Source of the DNA: Eretmocerus hayati
Lineage: Eukaryota; Arthropoda; Insecta; Hymenoptera; Aphelinidae
NCBI GenBank assembly: GCA_029851415.1
Contig: CM056741.1
Coordinates: 84,954,282-85,018,281, forward strand
DNA length: 64,000 nt
Direction of reading: 5' to 3'
Below, in pieces: positions 10,549 to 21,664 of this stretch; the first letter of the stretch is position 1; each line of letters begins with the position of its first letter. Made by a program: the position numbers and the translations under genes. The notes below the pieces were generated by a model that made no database searches, had not been told where the DNA came from, and saw only the letters and a list, made by a program, of their open reading frames with translations.

Positions 10549-12692
10549 AAGGTGGTTAGAGGGCAAAATCTGCCTCAGGATCCCTCGGATCCGTACTCAG
10601 ACACCGGACTGGTTCAGCTCACGCGGACTACGCATAGCGCACGCAGGCCATACCAGGCGGGACACGGGTTTGGGTGGGGCCCACCGATGGGTGGGCCCGG
10701 CCGTGTAATATCCCTCTCCCCTCGATGTCCGATACCTAGGGCATCGGGCAATCAAGAAGGAGATCCACCTGCATCTACCATCTCATCCCGGAACCGCGTG
10801 AGCATTACTTCAGGATGAGCGGCATGTCTCGCGCTCGATTGCGAGCGTTCCTCTTCTCCATCTTCTCTCTTCGGCCACTTGTCGGCATCTTCTATCTTCA
10901 CTCTTCATTGTTCCCTCTCTTTCTTCTTTCTTCTCTCTTCTCTCTTCCCTCTTCAGTGCATCGGATTCCTCCTGGAATCATTTGGGCCTCTTCTGTTCCA
11001 ATCGGCAGAGTCACTGTAATTCGCCTGCTTCGAGGCGCCTTACTTCCCTCTCTTTCTCCTCTTTGCGGGTCATCACCAGCTTGATGTATCCGGTGAGTCT
11101 ATCCCATGTCTCTTGGTTGCGGAGTAAGTACGGGACGAGATTCTCAGGTGTTAGTTGAGCACCCAGCCATTCATCCAGCTCGGCGCGCTCTCTCCGGGTG
11201 TCGCTGCACTTGAACAGGGCATGTTCGGCGTCATCCCATTCGTCCCCGCATGACTGACATGCTGGGGTCGTCCTCTTCTTGAACCTGGTTAGATAGGAAC
11301 CGAAGCAACCATGATCGCTCAGTGCCTGCGTCGTCCAGTAGTCCATCTCTCCGTGGGTGCGTTCTGCCCACTCGGCTACGTCACGGATCAGCCGGTGCGT
11401 CTATCTGCCGTTCGCAAATGGCGAATCCCACTCAGTTTGCCAATGCTCAAGGGTGGTTTCCTCCTCGTTGTCGCGGATGATCTCCTTCATCGTCGGAGTA
11501 AGTACTCGTTCGGCTCCGATCACTTTCTGGCGGTCCCAGATCCTCACTCGCTCCGCGACGAGCAAGTGGATGGGCGGAGTACTCACCAATACGTAAGCTG
11601 CATCTCCTGACACAGTGCGGTAGGCACGGATACTCCTCAGGGCCGCTCTTCGGTGGACAGGCCCCATTCTCTTCTCGATGATGGTCTTCTCTACTCTCTT
11701 CCCCCACATGGGTGCACCGTACAGCATGATGGAGGTAGTGACGGTGTTGAGAAGTGCGCGCCTCTTTTCCTTGGGTCCTCCGATATTCGGCATAAGCCGC
11801 TGGAGCGCCGCACCGACCTTGCTCGCCTCCTGGACGGCTTCCTGGATGTGCTTCTTGAACGACCACTTGTCGTCGAGCCATACACCGAGGTATTTCAGCT
11901 CTGTCTTCCGTGGAATCTCTTGCCCGTTGATATAAAACCGGGGTAAGTCAAACTTCCTACGCCTTGTGACCACGATTGCTTCGCACTTCTTGACAGCGAG
12001 CTCCAGAAGCCTGCTAATCATCCACTCGTAGACTCGGGCTAGCGCTTCGTTCGCGCGTCTACCCAAGAGTTCCTCGTTGTCAGCCCATACTATGAGTCCC
12101 GCGTCGTCCGCGAAAGCCACTATTATCACTCCTTCTGGCAGTTCGATAGACAGTAAGCTGTCATACTGGGTGTTCCAGTTGAACGGCCCGGAGACCGATC
12201 CCTGTCCGATTCCGGCGGACAGTACCCGAATCTCTTGTCCCTCGTCGGTGTCGTACACGAGGGTCCTGTTCCGCAGGTAGTCACTCGTGACGGCTAGTAG
12301 ATAGGGGGGCACTTTACCTGCTTGGGATTGATAGACTCGCTCCCAGCTCGCGCAGTTGAATGCGTTCTTTATGTCCAACGCAATGATGGCACAGAATCCT
12401 CCTCTTCCTTGGTATGGGTTCCCTACCGACTCTTGAACCCGTTCTTGGACCGCCTCGATCGCGTGCACAGTGCTCCGTCCCTTCCGGAACCCGAACTGCA
12501 TTGGTGATAGCCCACCGCCTTCTTCGTAGGCTTTTTCCACCCTGTTGAGCACCATCCTCTCGTACATTTTCCCGATATTGTCGAGCATGCTGAGAGGGCG
12601 TTGACCTCCTTGACCCTTAGGTATCAGGACCAGCTTCTGGCGTTTCCACTTGTCCGGGAAAGTTCCCGCGCTCAGACAGACAGATGTTGAAG

Positions 12693-12694
<2 letters not shown>
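10549..12694 (-). mobile_element. 5'-truncated R1-type non-LTR retrotransposon
   Basis: Runs 5' to 3' from 12694 to 10549 on the minus strand and ends in poly(A). It lies between two (CT)n tracts (10499-10523 and 12695-12735) that form one tract in an unoccupied LTR. The 5' truncation lies in the RT domain, typical of target-primed reverse transcription. The 3' UTR covers about 10549-11010. Related fragments occur in the other LTR at 20216-21630. Confidence 0.9.
11011..12694 (-). pseudogene. R1-type reverse transcriptase, truncated, one nonsense codon
   Basis: The frame reads from 'FPDKWKRQKLVLIPK' (RT motif before the fingers) through 'FGFRKGRSTVHAI', 'ALDIKNAF' (catalytic Asp of motif A), 'GIGQGSVSGP' and 'FADDAGLIV' (catalytic FADD box). 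After the RT comes a cysteine cluster C-x2-C-...-H-...-C near 11225-11260 ('CQSCGDEWDDAEH'), the C-terminal zinc-knuckle of the R1 clade. A Trp codon is changed to TAG at 11401-11403; the copy in the 3' LTR retains TGG. The endonuclease and ORF1 are absent through 5' truncation. It would copy its RNA into chromosomal nicks; this copy is dead. Confidence 0.9.

Positions 12695-12735
<41 letters not shown>
12695..12735. repeat. (CT)n microsatellite, 5' side of the R1-type insertion
   Basis: About 20 CT units directly abut the truncated 5' end of the element; continues the target tract of the LTR. Confidence 0.9.
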
Positions 12736-12738
<3 letters not shown>

Positions 12739-12997
12739 GCCTACAGTGAATATGATTTCTCCCTCGTGCCCTCCTTGTTACGTGCTCGAGTTCAAATGCG
12801 TCTCAAGGTCATTCGACCATTTGTAAATGTCTTTGTAAATATTCATTCCCTTTTCATTACTTTATCAGAGCCTCGGTACTTAAATTAACCTCATGCTTTG
12901 GTCATTTGACCTTTCCCTTATGCATGAGTACAGAATAAGAACCCACAAAATATTGAACCAGGCTATGCCTGGATATGACGGAATAAATTTCCTCATA

Positions 12998-13012
12998 TGG
13001 CACCCAACTCGG
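12998..13012 (+). promoter_or_regulatory. Primer-binding site of the LTR retrotransposon
   Basis: TGGCACCCAACTCGG starts one base after the 5' LTR. TGG(N)nCCAAC is the common form of tRNA-complementary PBS. The priming tRNA is not identified here. Confidence 0.7.
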
Positions 13013-13492
13013 TTCTGTTTTTTTTCATGTGATTAGAGTGAGATGCACGCGGATTCGAGCACGTAATAGTGTGTATTGTAGTGCGTGCATAAGCGTGGGT
13101 GTGAGAGTGCCGATTATGGAAAATCCGAGTGCTGGTTGGACTTTTATTATCCAACGTTCGTAAACGTTTGGTCGAATGCCCATTTCGCTCAAAATTTTCG
13201 GAGCAATAGAACGCTCATCGGGTTTCGCGACTTTCCGGCGCCTCGACAGGAGAGGCACGCAAACGGCTCGCGCCCTAATGCCATATATGGGCATCATAAA
13301 CATCGCGCGATCACCGTCCGTCGCTCGCTTGCAAATCGAGTCAAAATTTTCTCTGCTCGCCCGTGCGTGTGTGCGAGAGAGATAGCTGTACGAATATTCT
13401 CGATCATAATATTTCGTGAGTAAGATATTTGAATTCTCCATAAAAAATATGACCCTTGGCAACAGATCGGTCTATGACCAACAAAATAAATC
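13013..13492 (+). other. Leader region of the LTR retrotransposon
   Basis: GC- and CG-richer than the surroundings, with many short overlapping frames and no motif recognised. Position suggests an untranslated leader. Confidence 0.4.
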
Positions 13493-13663
13493 ATGTTTCA
13501 AGAAACCTGCCATGTCGAACCCCCTCATTATGACAATGCAAATTCAATCAGTGATCAATCTCATTGGAGGCTTGACACTGAGTCAGAAAATATTTGCTTA
13601 TGGGTTCTGAATAATATTGATATTCCTAGAACAGTTGTTGGACCAATCAATCCACAATTAATT
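13493..13663 (+). CDS. Unrecognised ORF start in LTR-element interior
   Basis: Open from ATG at 13493 with a protein-like composition ('NICLWVLNNIDIPRTVVGPI') until the GGGCCTAA-rich element begins at 13664. No known domain recognised. Joining across that element with one AATT copy does not give a clean continuation, so it may be separate or already decayed. Confidence 0.3.
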
Positions 13664-13680
13664 GAGGGGGTGGGTGGAAG

Positions 13681-13872
13681 AAGGGCCTAAGTGCACTTAG
13701 GCCCTTTTTCCGGCCTACCGCTTTTTTGAACCCCTCAACCATGATCTATCACCCCATGAAAGTTGTTCTCCCATAAACTTCGAAAACCCCATAGATCAGA
13801 AAAAGGGCCTAAGTGCACTTAGGCCCTTTTACATATTCGATAAAACGGCCTAAGTGCACTTAGGCCCTTTTG
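13681..13872. repeat. Three palindromes of GGGCCTAAGTGCACTTAGGC
   Basis: Palindromes centred at about 13694, 13816 and 13858 fold GGGCCTAAGTGCAC onto its own reverse. The first two are perfect; the third has one altered base in its left arm. Spacers between them are unrelated, so only the palindrome is conserved. Confidence 0.9.
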
Positions 13873-14089
13873 ACGATTATACGATGGGAGTTACGCCCTT
13901 TTATCGATTGTATGATGAGAGTTAGATCCTGTGTCTATCATCTGAAGGCAGTTAGACCCGGCTAGACTCCTTGGACAGCTAGTTGTACAGTTTTGATGGG
14001 TAAGAACGAATCGCCTAACTACGATGCTGCACCATTGGACACGATTGGTTCGCCAATCATTTTGAAGAGAAAAGCATGACCTCACTATT

Positions 14090-14924
14090 TCATAAGCTTT
14101 GAGTTGGGAAAGAGCTTTCTAACGTCCCAAGGTCATCTCTGTGTCGTACGGCATTTTGAGTAATTCTCCAAAAAAGTTGAAAATCGGCGTTCCATTAGTA
14201 AAATCGTGTTCCGATGGATTTCAATGAAACAACCTGATTTTTTTCAACATATCTTCGGAACTCGGACAAATAGGAGAGCAGTATTCTTATATCGACAACC
14301 TGTGATTGAGGCCTCTAAGAAAATTGATAAAACATAAGAATTGATTTCTAACCATGTTACCTGTAATCAAGACGTTAGTTAACCACGTCATCGTGTTTGC
14401 CGGGTCATGTTACAGCGAAAACGGTTTCGAAAACTATCAGTCTTGGCGGTGGAAAGTGGTCAAAAATGCAAAAATTATCTTTGAAACAAATTTCAATCCA
14501 GTATTTGCATCTCTTGTGCATGCGCGTCCTCTGATGTCTCTAAGAGTAATTTCAATTGATATCCGCCTGGTGTAACTCACTTCAGAATGGTCACTCGAGG
14601 AAGTCGGTTTGACGCGTTAGATCACGAGATCTAGCTGGTCCAAAAAATGAAAAACTCCAAGGTATCGAGTCCGTGAAACCGCGGCTCCTCCAATGGACGC
14701 CAAGAATGCGAATTTTGAGTCAGATCGTTCCCAAGACGTGAACATGTATTTTTCGTGTATTTTTTGATGTAGAAACCGAATCCATGGTCAGTTTCGTCCC
14801 CAACCTTCAGGATTATCTGGTAGGCTCAAATGGAGTAAGATAGGCTAAAGTAGGTTCAAGAAACGAGATCAAGTGAGAAATTGATTGGGCCCCATTCACT
14901 GTGGCGCCCGAAAATCGGACTCGC
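14090..14924. other. No gene recognised inside the GGGCCTAA element
   Basis: Only short frames; no repeats noticed. Confidence 0.5.
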
Positions 14925-15088
14925 AACGGGAGTTCGGAGGGTCCGGGTCATCATACCTCACTCAACTTTTTTCACAGTCTCGTACCACCTAGAAAATGGA
15001 GAATCCAGAGTGACTCCCTCAAGTGGGCCTTCTGTCCAGAGCTACAAGCAAAAACGTAAGAATTGCCCATATAGGCCCATGTCAAAAA

Positions 15089-15129
<41 letters not shown>

Positions 15130-15277
15130 GTATACTGGCAATGCTAGCGTTTTTGCTTGTAGATCTGAAATGAAAGCCCATTTGATAGAGTTACTCTGGA
15201 CTCTCCATGTTCTAGATGGTACGAGCCTGTGGAAAAAGTTTGGTGAGATTTGGTGACCCGGACCCTCCCGACTCCTC
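14925..15277. mobile_element. Palindromic MITE with central (TA)n
   Basis: Arms begin with the GGAGGGTCCGGGTCA-like end at 14936 and its inverse near 15253. The centre is a (TA)n run (15092-15126). It is the intact relative of the split MITE at 4949-7019. No coding content. Confidence 0.8.
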
Positions 15278-15584
15278 TTGTCAGCGTAAGAGTATTTCAC
15301 GGGCACGATTTCTTCATACATAGCTATTTTTCGGAAAATCATAACTCCGACAGATTGGATTTCTCATCTTATCGTTGTTTGACTGTGGGAACTAGACACC
15401 TCCGAATTCCCTTCAGAAGATTATAACAATGAGACTCCGGAAGAGAGTTTTGTTTAGGAATCGAATCTCAGCACGAATGTGACTACGTAAAAGGGTCTTA
15501 TCACTGCAGAGAGAGGTACCCACAAAGTCACCAAGACCTCGAAGATTTTCTAAAAGAGCCCAAACAACAGGAAAATTTTGTTCG

Positions 15585-15875
15585 AAAAAAGGGCCCAAGT
15601 GCAAGGGTATTGTTTAAAAGAGCCTCAACGTAGAAGTACTGGTAAAAAGGGGCTAAGTGCAACAGTATTGGTAGAAAGGGCCTAAGTGCAACAGTATTGG
15701 TGAAAAGGGCCTAAGTGCAACATTATTGGTAAAAAGGGCCTAAGTGCGACAATATTGGTAAAAAGGGCCTAAGTCACCGGAAAAACTCGTTCAAAAGGGC
15801 CTAACTCCACTATCGATATCGGGATAAAGGGCCTAAGTGGTGGGGTATTGGTAAAAAGGGCCTAATTTTTTACGA
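15585..15875 (+). repeat. Tandem ~30-bp repeats with AAAAAGGGCCTAAGTGCAAC core
   Basis: About nine degenerate copies of AAAAAGGGCCTAAGTG followed by a variable tail such as CAACAGTATTGGT. Another copy stands alone at about 16198. These share the core of the left-end palindromes and may be transposase-binding subterminal repeats. Confidence 0.85.
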
Positions 15876-16417
15876 AAAAATTTTTAAAAAATTCTTATGA
15901 CCCCCATATCTCTTTTCTACCAATTCTGGCTATCAAATCATGTTCTTTGGCCTTCAAAAAATGTATCTTCATGCTTGCTAAGTGAATATTGAGTGACCTC
16001 GGTTTCACACACTCAATGGAACCATCTTTCACGTGCAGAATCGATGAAAATGCATTAAGATGTTGAATCGCAATTGGATATCTTGTGTTACATACCCATA
16101 GATATGCTGATGAAATTTGGAGGCCATTGAACTCGATTTCGCAACGTTATCCAACTTTTAGTGGACCAACTATCCCAAAAATTGACCCAGTATTGGGAAA
16201 AAGGGCCTAATTACATTTTTTTGAATGGCTGTATACCTCTCAAAATCGACAGCTACCTTCCAATTCCTGTGCGGTTGTTTTGGGGATGCCAAAACCTTTT
16301 AAATAAGCCAGGTATGCGCATCGAATCATGCCACGGGCATGATATAGTTAGTTTTTATCGTTTTTCTCGAAATGGCCGTTTTGTAATTAGGCCCTTTCTC
16401 CACCCACCCCCTCAATT

Positions 16418-17900
16418 GCTGCAACCATATTTCACGTTATCTTGTGATGCAATTCTTGTTCCTGTAGAAAGTACAATGATGGTGAAGGGCGAGAAGGGCC
16501 CGTCAGACCCCTTCACTGTTCAATTCTTGACGCAGGAAGATTTAATTCCTGCACAACTCGCATTTGTTGGCGTCGAAGATTTTACCGTTGAGCAGTGTGA
16601 ATTGTTTGATATTACATCAGACCCCAATATACATTTATGGTCCAAATACCAATCGCACAGACTGGACTGAATACGAGATCATTGTCGAGTCTACTCGACC
16701 GATTGATGAGGAATACTACCCCGTATCCAAGCGGATCGAGGACAAAAGAAAAAATGAAGTCCGGCCAGTGCTCAAAATTTACATATCTTTCATCGCAATT
16801 ACATGGAATCTTAAACAATTTTGAAATGCTTGAAAATTACTTTGGAAGCGCATAGTGGGTAGCGCATTCAATGAAATTTCGATTTGTTTCGAGGAATTAT
16901 GCCAAATCATGACTTTTAGTCAAATTCTGATTCTTACAGGCAGAATTATTACTTGTCTGTATCGATGGATGTCCAATCTGCTCAATCTTGTACTCATTCT
17001 TCATTGCCAGGCATGACTTTTGTTCAATATGGCCTGTTTGGGAGTGAAATATTATACGAGCAATCATGGCTCTGTCAAAATAATAATCATTTCGAGTTGG
17101 CTCTCTCTCAATTGGAACAACAAATCAATAATTTCCATCACGTGAGGGCAGAGATTTGTCTTGACATCCCAAGGGAAGGTACGTCTTCTGAGTCCTTCAC
17201 GAATCCTCTAGATGTCATCGAATTCCATGGCTCTTCTCGTGTGATATGTATTTTCCAACATCCGTTCATCTCGATCATTTTTACGACCGTTCGTTCTCCA
17301 TCGGACAATCGCAGTCAGAATCTTAGAGTCCGACAAGCTAGCGCGTGTTGTAGTGCAAACCTGTCAGCCCAATTGGATTGTAGAATTCTCTGAATCTGGA
17401 ATTGCATCAAGACGAGAAATGGGCCTGATCAATCCTATTCTTGTCAATTTCGCCCCCCGGGTTCAATATAATGTGGAATGTTGTGGGCAATATCTCAATA
17501 CTGACTTGCACAGTCCAAATTTTGAAGGTAATTGAAACCGTAATGAGACATTTGATGGTCGTAGGATCGATTGCAAATCCTAGTCTGAGTATGAGGTCGA
17601 GTCTGAGCTATCTCGACCGGCCAATGAAGCATTTTACCTCGTTTCTACCAATTACGAGGCCGAGCTTCATGCTCATGATGAAGAGATGCAAATAGATAAT
17701 TATACATATCTTTCTGTTCTCACCCATGCTCAAGCATTGTGCCAATACCAAAGTACCATTTTCAAGTACAATTTCCCAATTCAACATCGATCAAGCCTCG
17801 GAACGCACTATTGTCTGACGAAGCACATTTTCTGCCTAGATGCATCATGTTGCAGGTTTCAGTGTGCGGTAGCCTTGCAATGATCGTTAAATTTTCTGGT
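16418..17900 (+). pseudogene. Unrecognised, internally duplicated gene remnant in LTR-element interior
   Basis: Several adjoining protein-like frames: to 16670 ('DAILVPVESTMMVKGEKG', 'QFLTQEDLIPAQLAFVGVED'), 16953-17393, 17353-17535 and 17686-17883. A segment at 16665-16790 ('EYEIIVESTRPIDEEYY') reappears diverged at 17590-17720 in another frame ('SRPANEAFYLVSTNYEAELH'), showing an old ~920-bp internal duplication. Frames are broken by stops and shifts. I recognise no gag, pol or env signature. It could be captured cellular or viral sequence. Confidence 0.35.
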
Positions 17901-17911
17901 CCTCAAGATCT

Positions 17912-18178
17912 GACCTAGCATCTCAATGTATTAGCTCGCCACACAAGACCATTCTATCCACGCGGCTAGAGCAATCTTATCTCGATTTTGACGAGCTGCT
18001 CCCGACATTATCTAGTCGTGATATTGGAATCAAATTTTATACAGCCCATGACCTTCGATCAGCAGATCAATTACTCTCAATCAATCCAAGGCCTATGAGG
18101 CCAATACAACCACATAGCGTCGTTACGACAAATTTAGACCAAAAGACTTGCCAGGGAGAAGGCATAGCGACATCATAA
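17912..18178 (+). CDS. Terminal ORF fragment of LTR-element interior
   Basis: An 88-codon frame ends in TAA at 18176-18178, including 'SYLDFDELLPTLSSRDIGIK' and 'SINPRPMRPIQPHSVV'. Composition looks coding but no family is recognised. Likely the 3' end of the same decayed gene as 16418-17900. Confidence 0.3.
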   Translation, partial: DLASQCISSPHKTILSTRLEQSYLDFDELLPTLSSRDIGIKFYTAHDLRSADQLLSINPRPMRPIQPHSVVTTNLDQKTCQGEGIATS

Positions 18179-19602
18179 GCGCAGGAGCAGCCTTGTGCCC
18201 GTAGCAAGCATATACGTGCTACTGACTGCAGCTGAAGATAAACATCGCTCCGGAAGAAGATCCGTCGAAGGAGAGAAGAATTGACCTCATCGAACCAAAT
18301 GAACGTTCCAGTGTGTGAACATGGAATACAACAGACAATTTCCTCTTCGATGAGCCTAATTATTTAAGATGACTAATGACCATTCGAATTTACCGTGTTC
18401 TCGAGTAGAGATCAATAATAGTGTCAATCGCCCATGATGAAATTCTTCAACTTTTGTACAATATTACAATATGCTTTGAGTTTGTTGTGAACTGAACTTT
18501 GTATAGTTAAGTACGAAACTAATTCGTTTTGATTGGTATGATCCATGAGTAGTTTCTCATTTATTTGGTATAACGAATGGAATTTTTCCCAAGATTTTTG
18601 ATACTTGTTTAATTCCTTGATATGATCCTTCTATCAAATTTCCGTTGCATGTCCATACTCGAATTTCTCGAATTGGAATGAGGTCCGTTGACCAATCTCC
18701 GTAGTAGTAAGTACAAAGGTCTACGACCAATTTTTCCTGAATAGTTTTTCGATACGTTTGATTAGTCTTCAGATCGATCTTTCAGTAAAATTATCATTAT
18801 GTTACATACTTCTTGCAATTTTAGATTAGGAGAAACAAGGTCAATGACCATTATCTAGAAAATTTAGAAATTTACCGAAAAGTGTTACGTTGATTTTCCA
18901 ACGTTCATGGGAGAAATGCTTGCCCGTCATCTGACAAATTTCTATTCATTTTCATTTTGTGTGCGAAAATACCAAGTTTTCGATGAACAAGCCATGTTCT
19001 AATATAAGGTCTACGACCGAATGATCATGTGACAATGTAGTCAATCAATCATGATTTTATATTTAATTTTTGCGCTATTTGTATGGAAAGTATGGATTGA
19101 GCGAAGTACGGTATGATCTGAATGCACAAGGCGTGAATACGAGACAAATGTCCGAAGTATTATCAGTGTACTGTATGCGATGTATGATCAGAGTGCTGTA
19201 TGCAATGAATGATCAGTGTACTGTATGCATAGTATGGTCTAATAGTGACGGTCAATTCAAGAGACCTAGTGGTTCAGTAAAACCAAGTGATTTTTCTATG
19301 GCACAATAGTGCAGAACAGTGCAGTGAAGAGACGCTCTCCAGTGATCTGTGTTCCGGAATTCGTACGAATAGTTGCGTGATAGAGTGGATGTTATGTCCG
19401 TATGAATGAATCCCCAACCGTTATTTGAAGAAATCGTATTTACTCTTGATGTCAAATTCCTTTTAATTCACAGAAAAGTTCAAGACATGTTGACCAAAAT
19501 CAATTTTTTATTTTTATGACCGAATTGGTCCATCTCCTAAATTGGTCCAGACTGAGAGAGGGTAGTTCTCGAGCTGGTACGCCAGCCGGCTACCCAGCGT
19601 CT
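18179..19602. other. No gene in the 3' interior of the LTR element
   Basis: AT-rich. Contains repeated GGTCTACGACC blocks (about 18718, 19009) and short direct repeats of GATCAGTGTACTGTATGC-like sequence at 19160-19240. Confidence 0.5.
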
Positions 19603-19611
19603 GGGGGAGGG
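19603..19611 (+). promoter_or_regulatory. Polypurine tract of the LTR retrotransposon
   Basis: GGGGGAGGG, one T before the 3' LTR. This is the expected plus-strand DNA primer site and agrees with the plus orientation given by the PBS. Confidence 0.75.
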
Positions 19612-20215
19612 TTGTGACGGTAAGATACATACCGTCTCCTCTCTCCTGGACCAATAATTACTCGAACATAATTCAGTGTTACAGCTAGGGCGAGTAACAA
19701 GGAGAGGACTTTTCAAGGTAAGAGAGAGAGAGATGGCACACCAAAAAGCGAGATAGAGTCGCGCGGGCCGTAGCTTGTAGCAGACGCTACTAAGCTATTC
19801 TTCCCCGCGCTCCCCTCCCCTCGCGTTCTTCCAAGCTGCCACTGTGCCTCTGTGCAAGCCGGCAGACTACCGTCGTCATGAGTAGTGAGAGCACGTGTCG
19901 GAGCTCGCTCCGTTTTTCGTGCTCCGTTTTTCTCTTCCGCGCGTAACCTCGTCGCCGTTTTACTAGTCTCGGTGCGCGCGTGATAACCTGGTGCAGTGGT
20001 CTTGCGACAGGCCCTGCACACCTGTAGCATATTCGGCGAGCCCGGACTCCGAGGGTCTCCTGACCGTGCCCGGTCAGCTGCCAGTAGCCGTCGGCCAAGC
20101 GAGGCCCATACTTCTGTCCTCGTGGACATCTCCGTCGACGCCGAGTCGACCATTCTGTAAGTGCCAGATCGATCTCCTCTCTCTCTCTCTCTTTTTTTTT
20201 TTTTTTTTTTTTTTT

Positions 20216-21193
20216 AAGGTGGAAAGAGGGCAAAATCTGCCTCAGGACCCCTCGGATCCGTCCCCAGACACCGGACTGGTTCAGCTTACGCGGACTACGC
20301 ATAGCCCACGCAGGCCATACCAGGCGGGACACGGGTTTGGGTGGGGCCCACCGAGAGGTGGGCCCGGCCGTGTAATATCCCTCTCCCCTCGATGTCCGAT
20401 ACCTAGGGCATCGGGCAATCAAGAAGGAGATCCACCTGCATCTACCGTCTCATCCCGGAACCGCGTGAGCATTACTTCAGGATGAGCGGCATGTCTCGCG
20501 CTCGATTGCGAGCGTTCCTCTTCTCCATCTTCTCTCTTCGGCCACTTGTCGGCAACTTCTATCTTCATTCTTCATTGTTCCCTCTCTTTCTTCTTTCTTC
20601 TCTCTTCTTTCTTCTTTCTTCCCTCTTCAGTGCGTCAGATTCCTCCTGGAATCATTTGGGCCTCTTCTGTTTCAATCGGCAGAGTCACTGTAATTCGCCT
20701 GCTTCGAGGCGCCTCACTTCCCTCTCTTTCTCCTCTTCGCGGGTCATCACCAGCTTGATGTATCCGGTGAGTCTATCCCATGTCTCCTGGTTGCAGAGCA
20801 AGTGCGGGACGAGATTCTCAGGTGTTAGTTGAGCACCCAGCCATTCATCCAGCTTGGCGCGCTCTCTCCGGGTGTCGCTGCACTTGAACAGGGCATGTTT
20901 GGCGTCATCCCATTCGTCCCCGCATGACTGACATGCTGGGGTCGTCCTCTTCTTGAACCTGGTTAGATAGGAACCGAAGCAACCATGATCGCTCAGTGCC
21001 TGCGTCGTCCAGTAGTCCATCTCTCCGTGGGTGCGTTCCGCCCACTTGGCTACGTCACGGATCAGCCGGTGCGTCCATCTGCCGTTCGCAAATGGCGAAT
21101 CCCACTCAGTTTGCCAATGCTCAAGGGTGGTTTCCTTCTCGTTGTCGCGGATGATCTCCTTCATCGTCGGAGTGAGTACTCGTTCGGCTCCGA
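20216..21193 (-). mobile_element. R1-type retrotransposon fragment 1 (3' end)
   Basis: Minus-strand copy of the RT C-terminus and 3' UTR, ending in poly(A) (T23 at 20193-20215) then (GA)n. Coding part 20685-21193 includes the Cys cluster 'CQSCGDEWDDAKH' and has TGG where the 5'-LTR copy has TAG. Flanked by (CT)n at 21194-21260. Confidence 0.9.
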
Positions 21194-21199
21194 TCTCTC

Positions 21200-21268
<69 letters not shown>

Positions 21269-21269
21269 T

Positions 21270-21460
21270 CATTGTTCCCTCTCTTCCTTCTCTCTTCTCT
21301 CTTCTTTCTTCCCTCTTCCCTCTTCAGTGCATAAGATTCCTCCTGGAATCATTTGGGCCTCTTCTGTTTCAATCGGCAGAGTCACTGTGATTCGCCTGCT
21401 TCGAGGCGCCTTACTTCCCTCTCTTTCTCCTCTTTGCGGGTCATCACCAGCTTGATGTAT
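21270..21460 (-). mobile_element. R1-type retrotransposon fragment 2
   Basis: About 190 bp duplicating 20572-20760, followed on its minus-strand 3' side by A9 and (GA)n, so it ends inside the element's 3' UTR, as if polyadenylated prematurely. (CT)n on both sides. Confidence 0.85.
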
Positions 21461-21498
21461 CTCTCTCTCTCTCTCTTTTTTTTTTTTTTTTTTTTTTT

Positions 21499-21628
21499 CT
21501 AAGGTGGTTGTAGGGCAAATACGCTGCGACGTACGAAGGAGAGGCACCGGTCAGCCAAACACGGCTGGCCAGCACCTCCCCAACAGTCCCGGGCTGGAAT
21601 CCGCATCGATACGGCCATGCGAACCGGG

Positions 21629-21630
<2 letters not shown>
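21499..21630 (-). mobile_element. R1-type retrotransposon fragment 3, different subfamily
   Basis: Shares only the terminal AAGGTGGTT...GGGCAAA block with the other copies; the rest is unrelated. It ends in poly(A)/(GA)n (21461-21498) and is preceded by (CT)n at 21631-21661. This indicates a second lineage using the same target. Confidence 0.75.

Positions 21631-21664
<34 letters not shown>

Larger units (their letters stand above)
9931..12996 (+). repeat. 5' LTR, carrying an R1-type insertion
   Basis: LTR sequence is 9931-10498 plus 12736-12996, nearly identical to the 3' LTR. A (CT)n tract within it was the target for a retrotransposon at 10549-12694. AATAAA occurs near the LTR 3' end (12982), a plausible polyadenylation signal. 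Confidence 0.85.
13664..16413. mobile_element. 2.75-kb DNA transposon with GGGCCTAA motifs
   Basis: TIRs GAGGGGGTGGGTGGA (13664-13678 and inverse at 16399-16413) continue into GAAAGGGCCTAA-like sequence. The flanks are AATT on both sides (13660-13663 and 16414-16417). Both ends are packed with GGGCCTAAGTGCAC copies: palindromic pairs at left, direct tandem at right. The middle holds a MITE (14925-15277). No transposase. The 4-bp target does not identify a superfamily. Confidence 0.75.

Noticed and set aside
13664..16413. GGGCCTAA element interrupting a single exon (13493-13663 joined to 16418 onward)
   Set aside because: Joining with one AATT copy does not produce a continuous frame, so a shared exon is not supported.
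19713..20422. Minus-strand frames of 146 and 210 codons in the 3' LTR, and similar ones in the 5' LTR
   Set aside because: They run through an LTR, against its orientation, and through a T-tract; no motif.
10499..21499. (CT)n-T(n) tracts taken as sequencing gaps or assembly filler
   Set aside because: Each coincides with a retrotransposon 3' end or truncation point and the tract itself is part of both LTRs; insertion into a microsatellite explains them better, though long reads should confirm.
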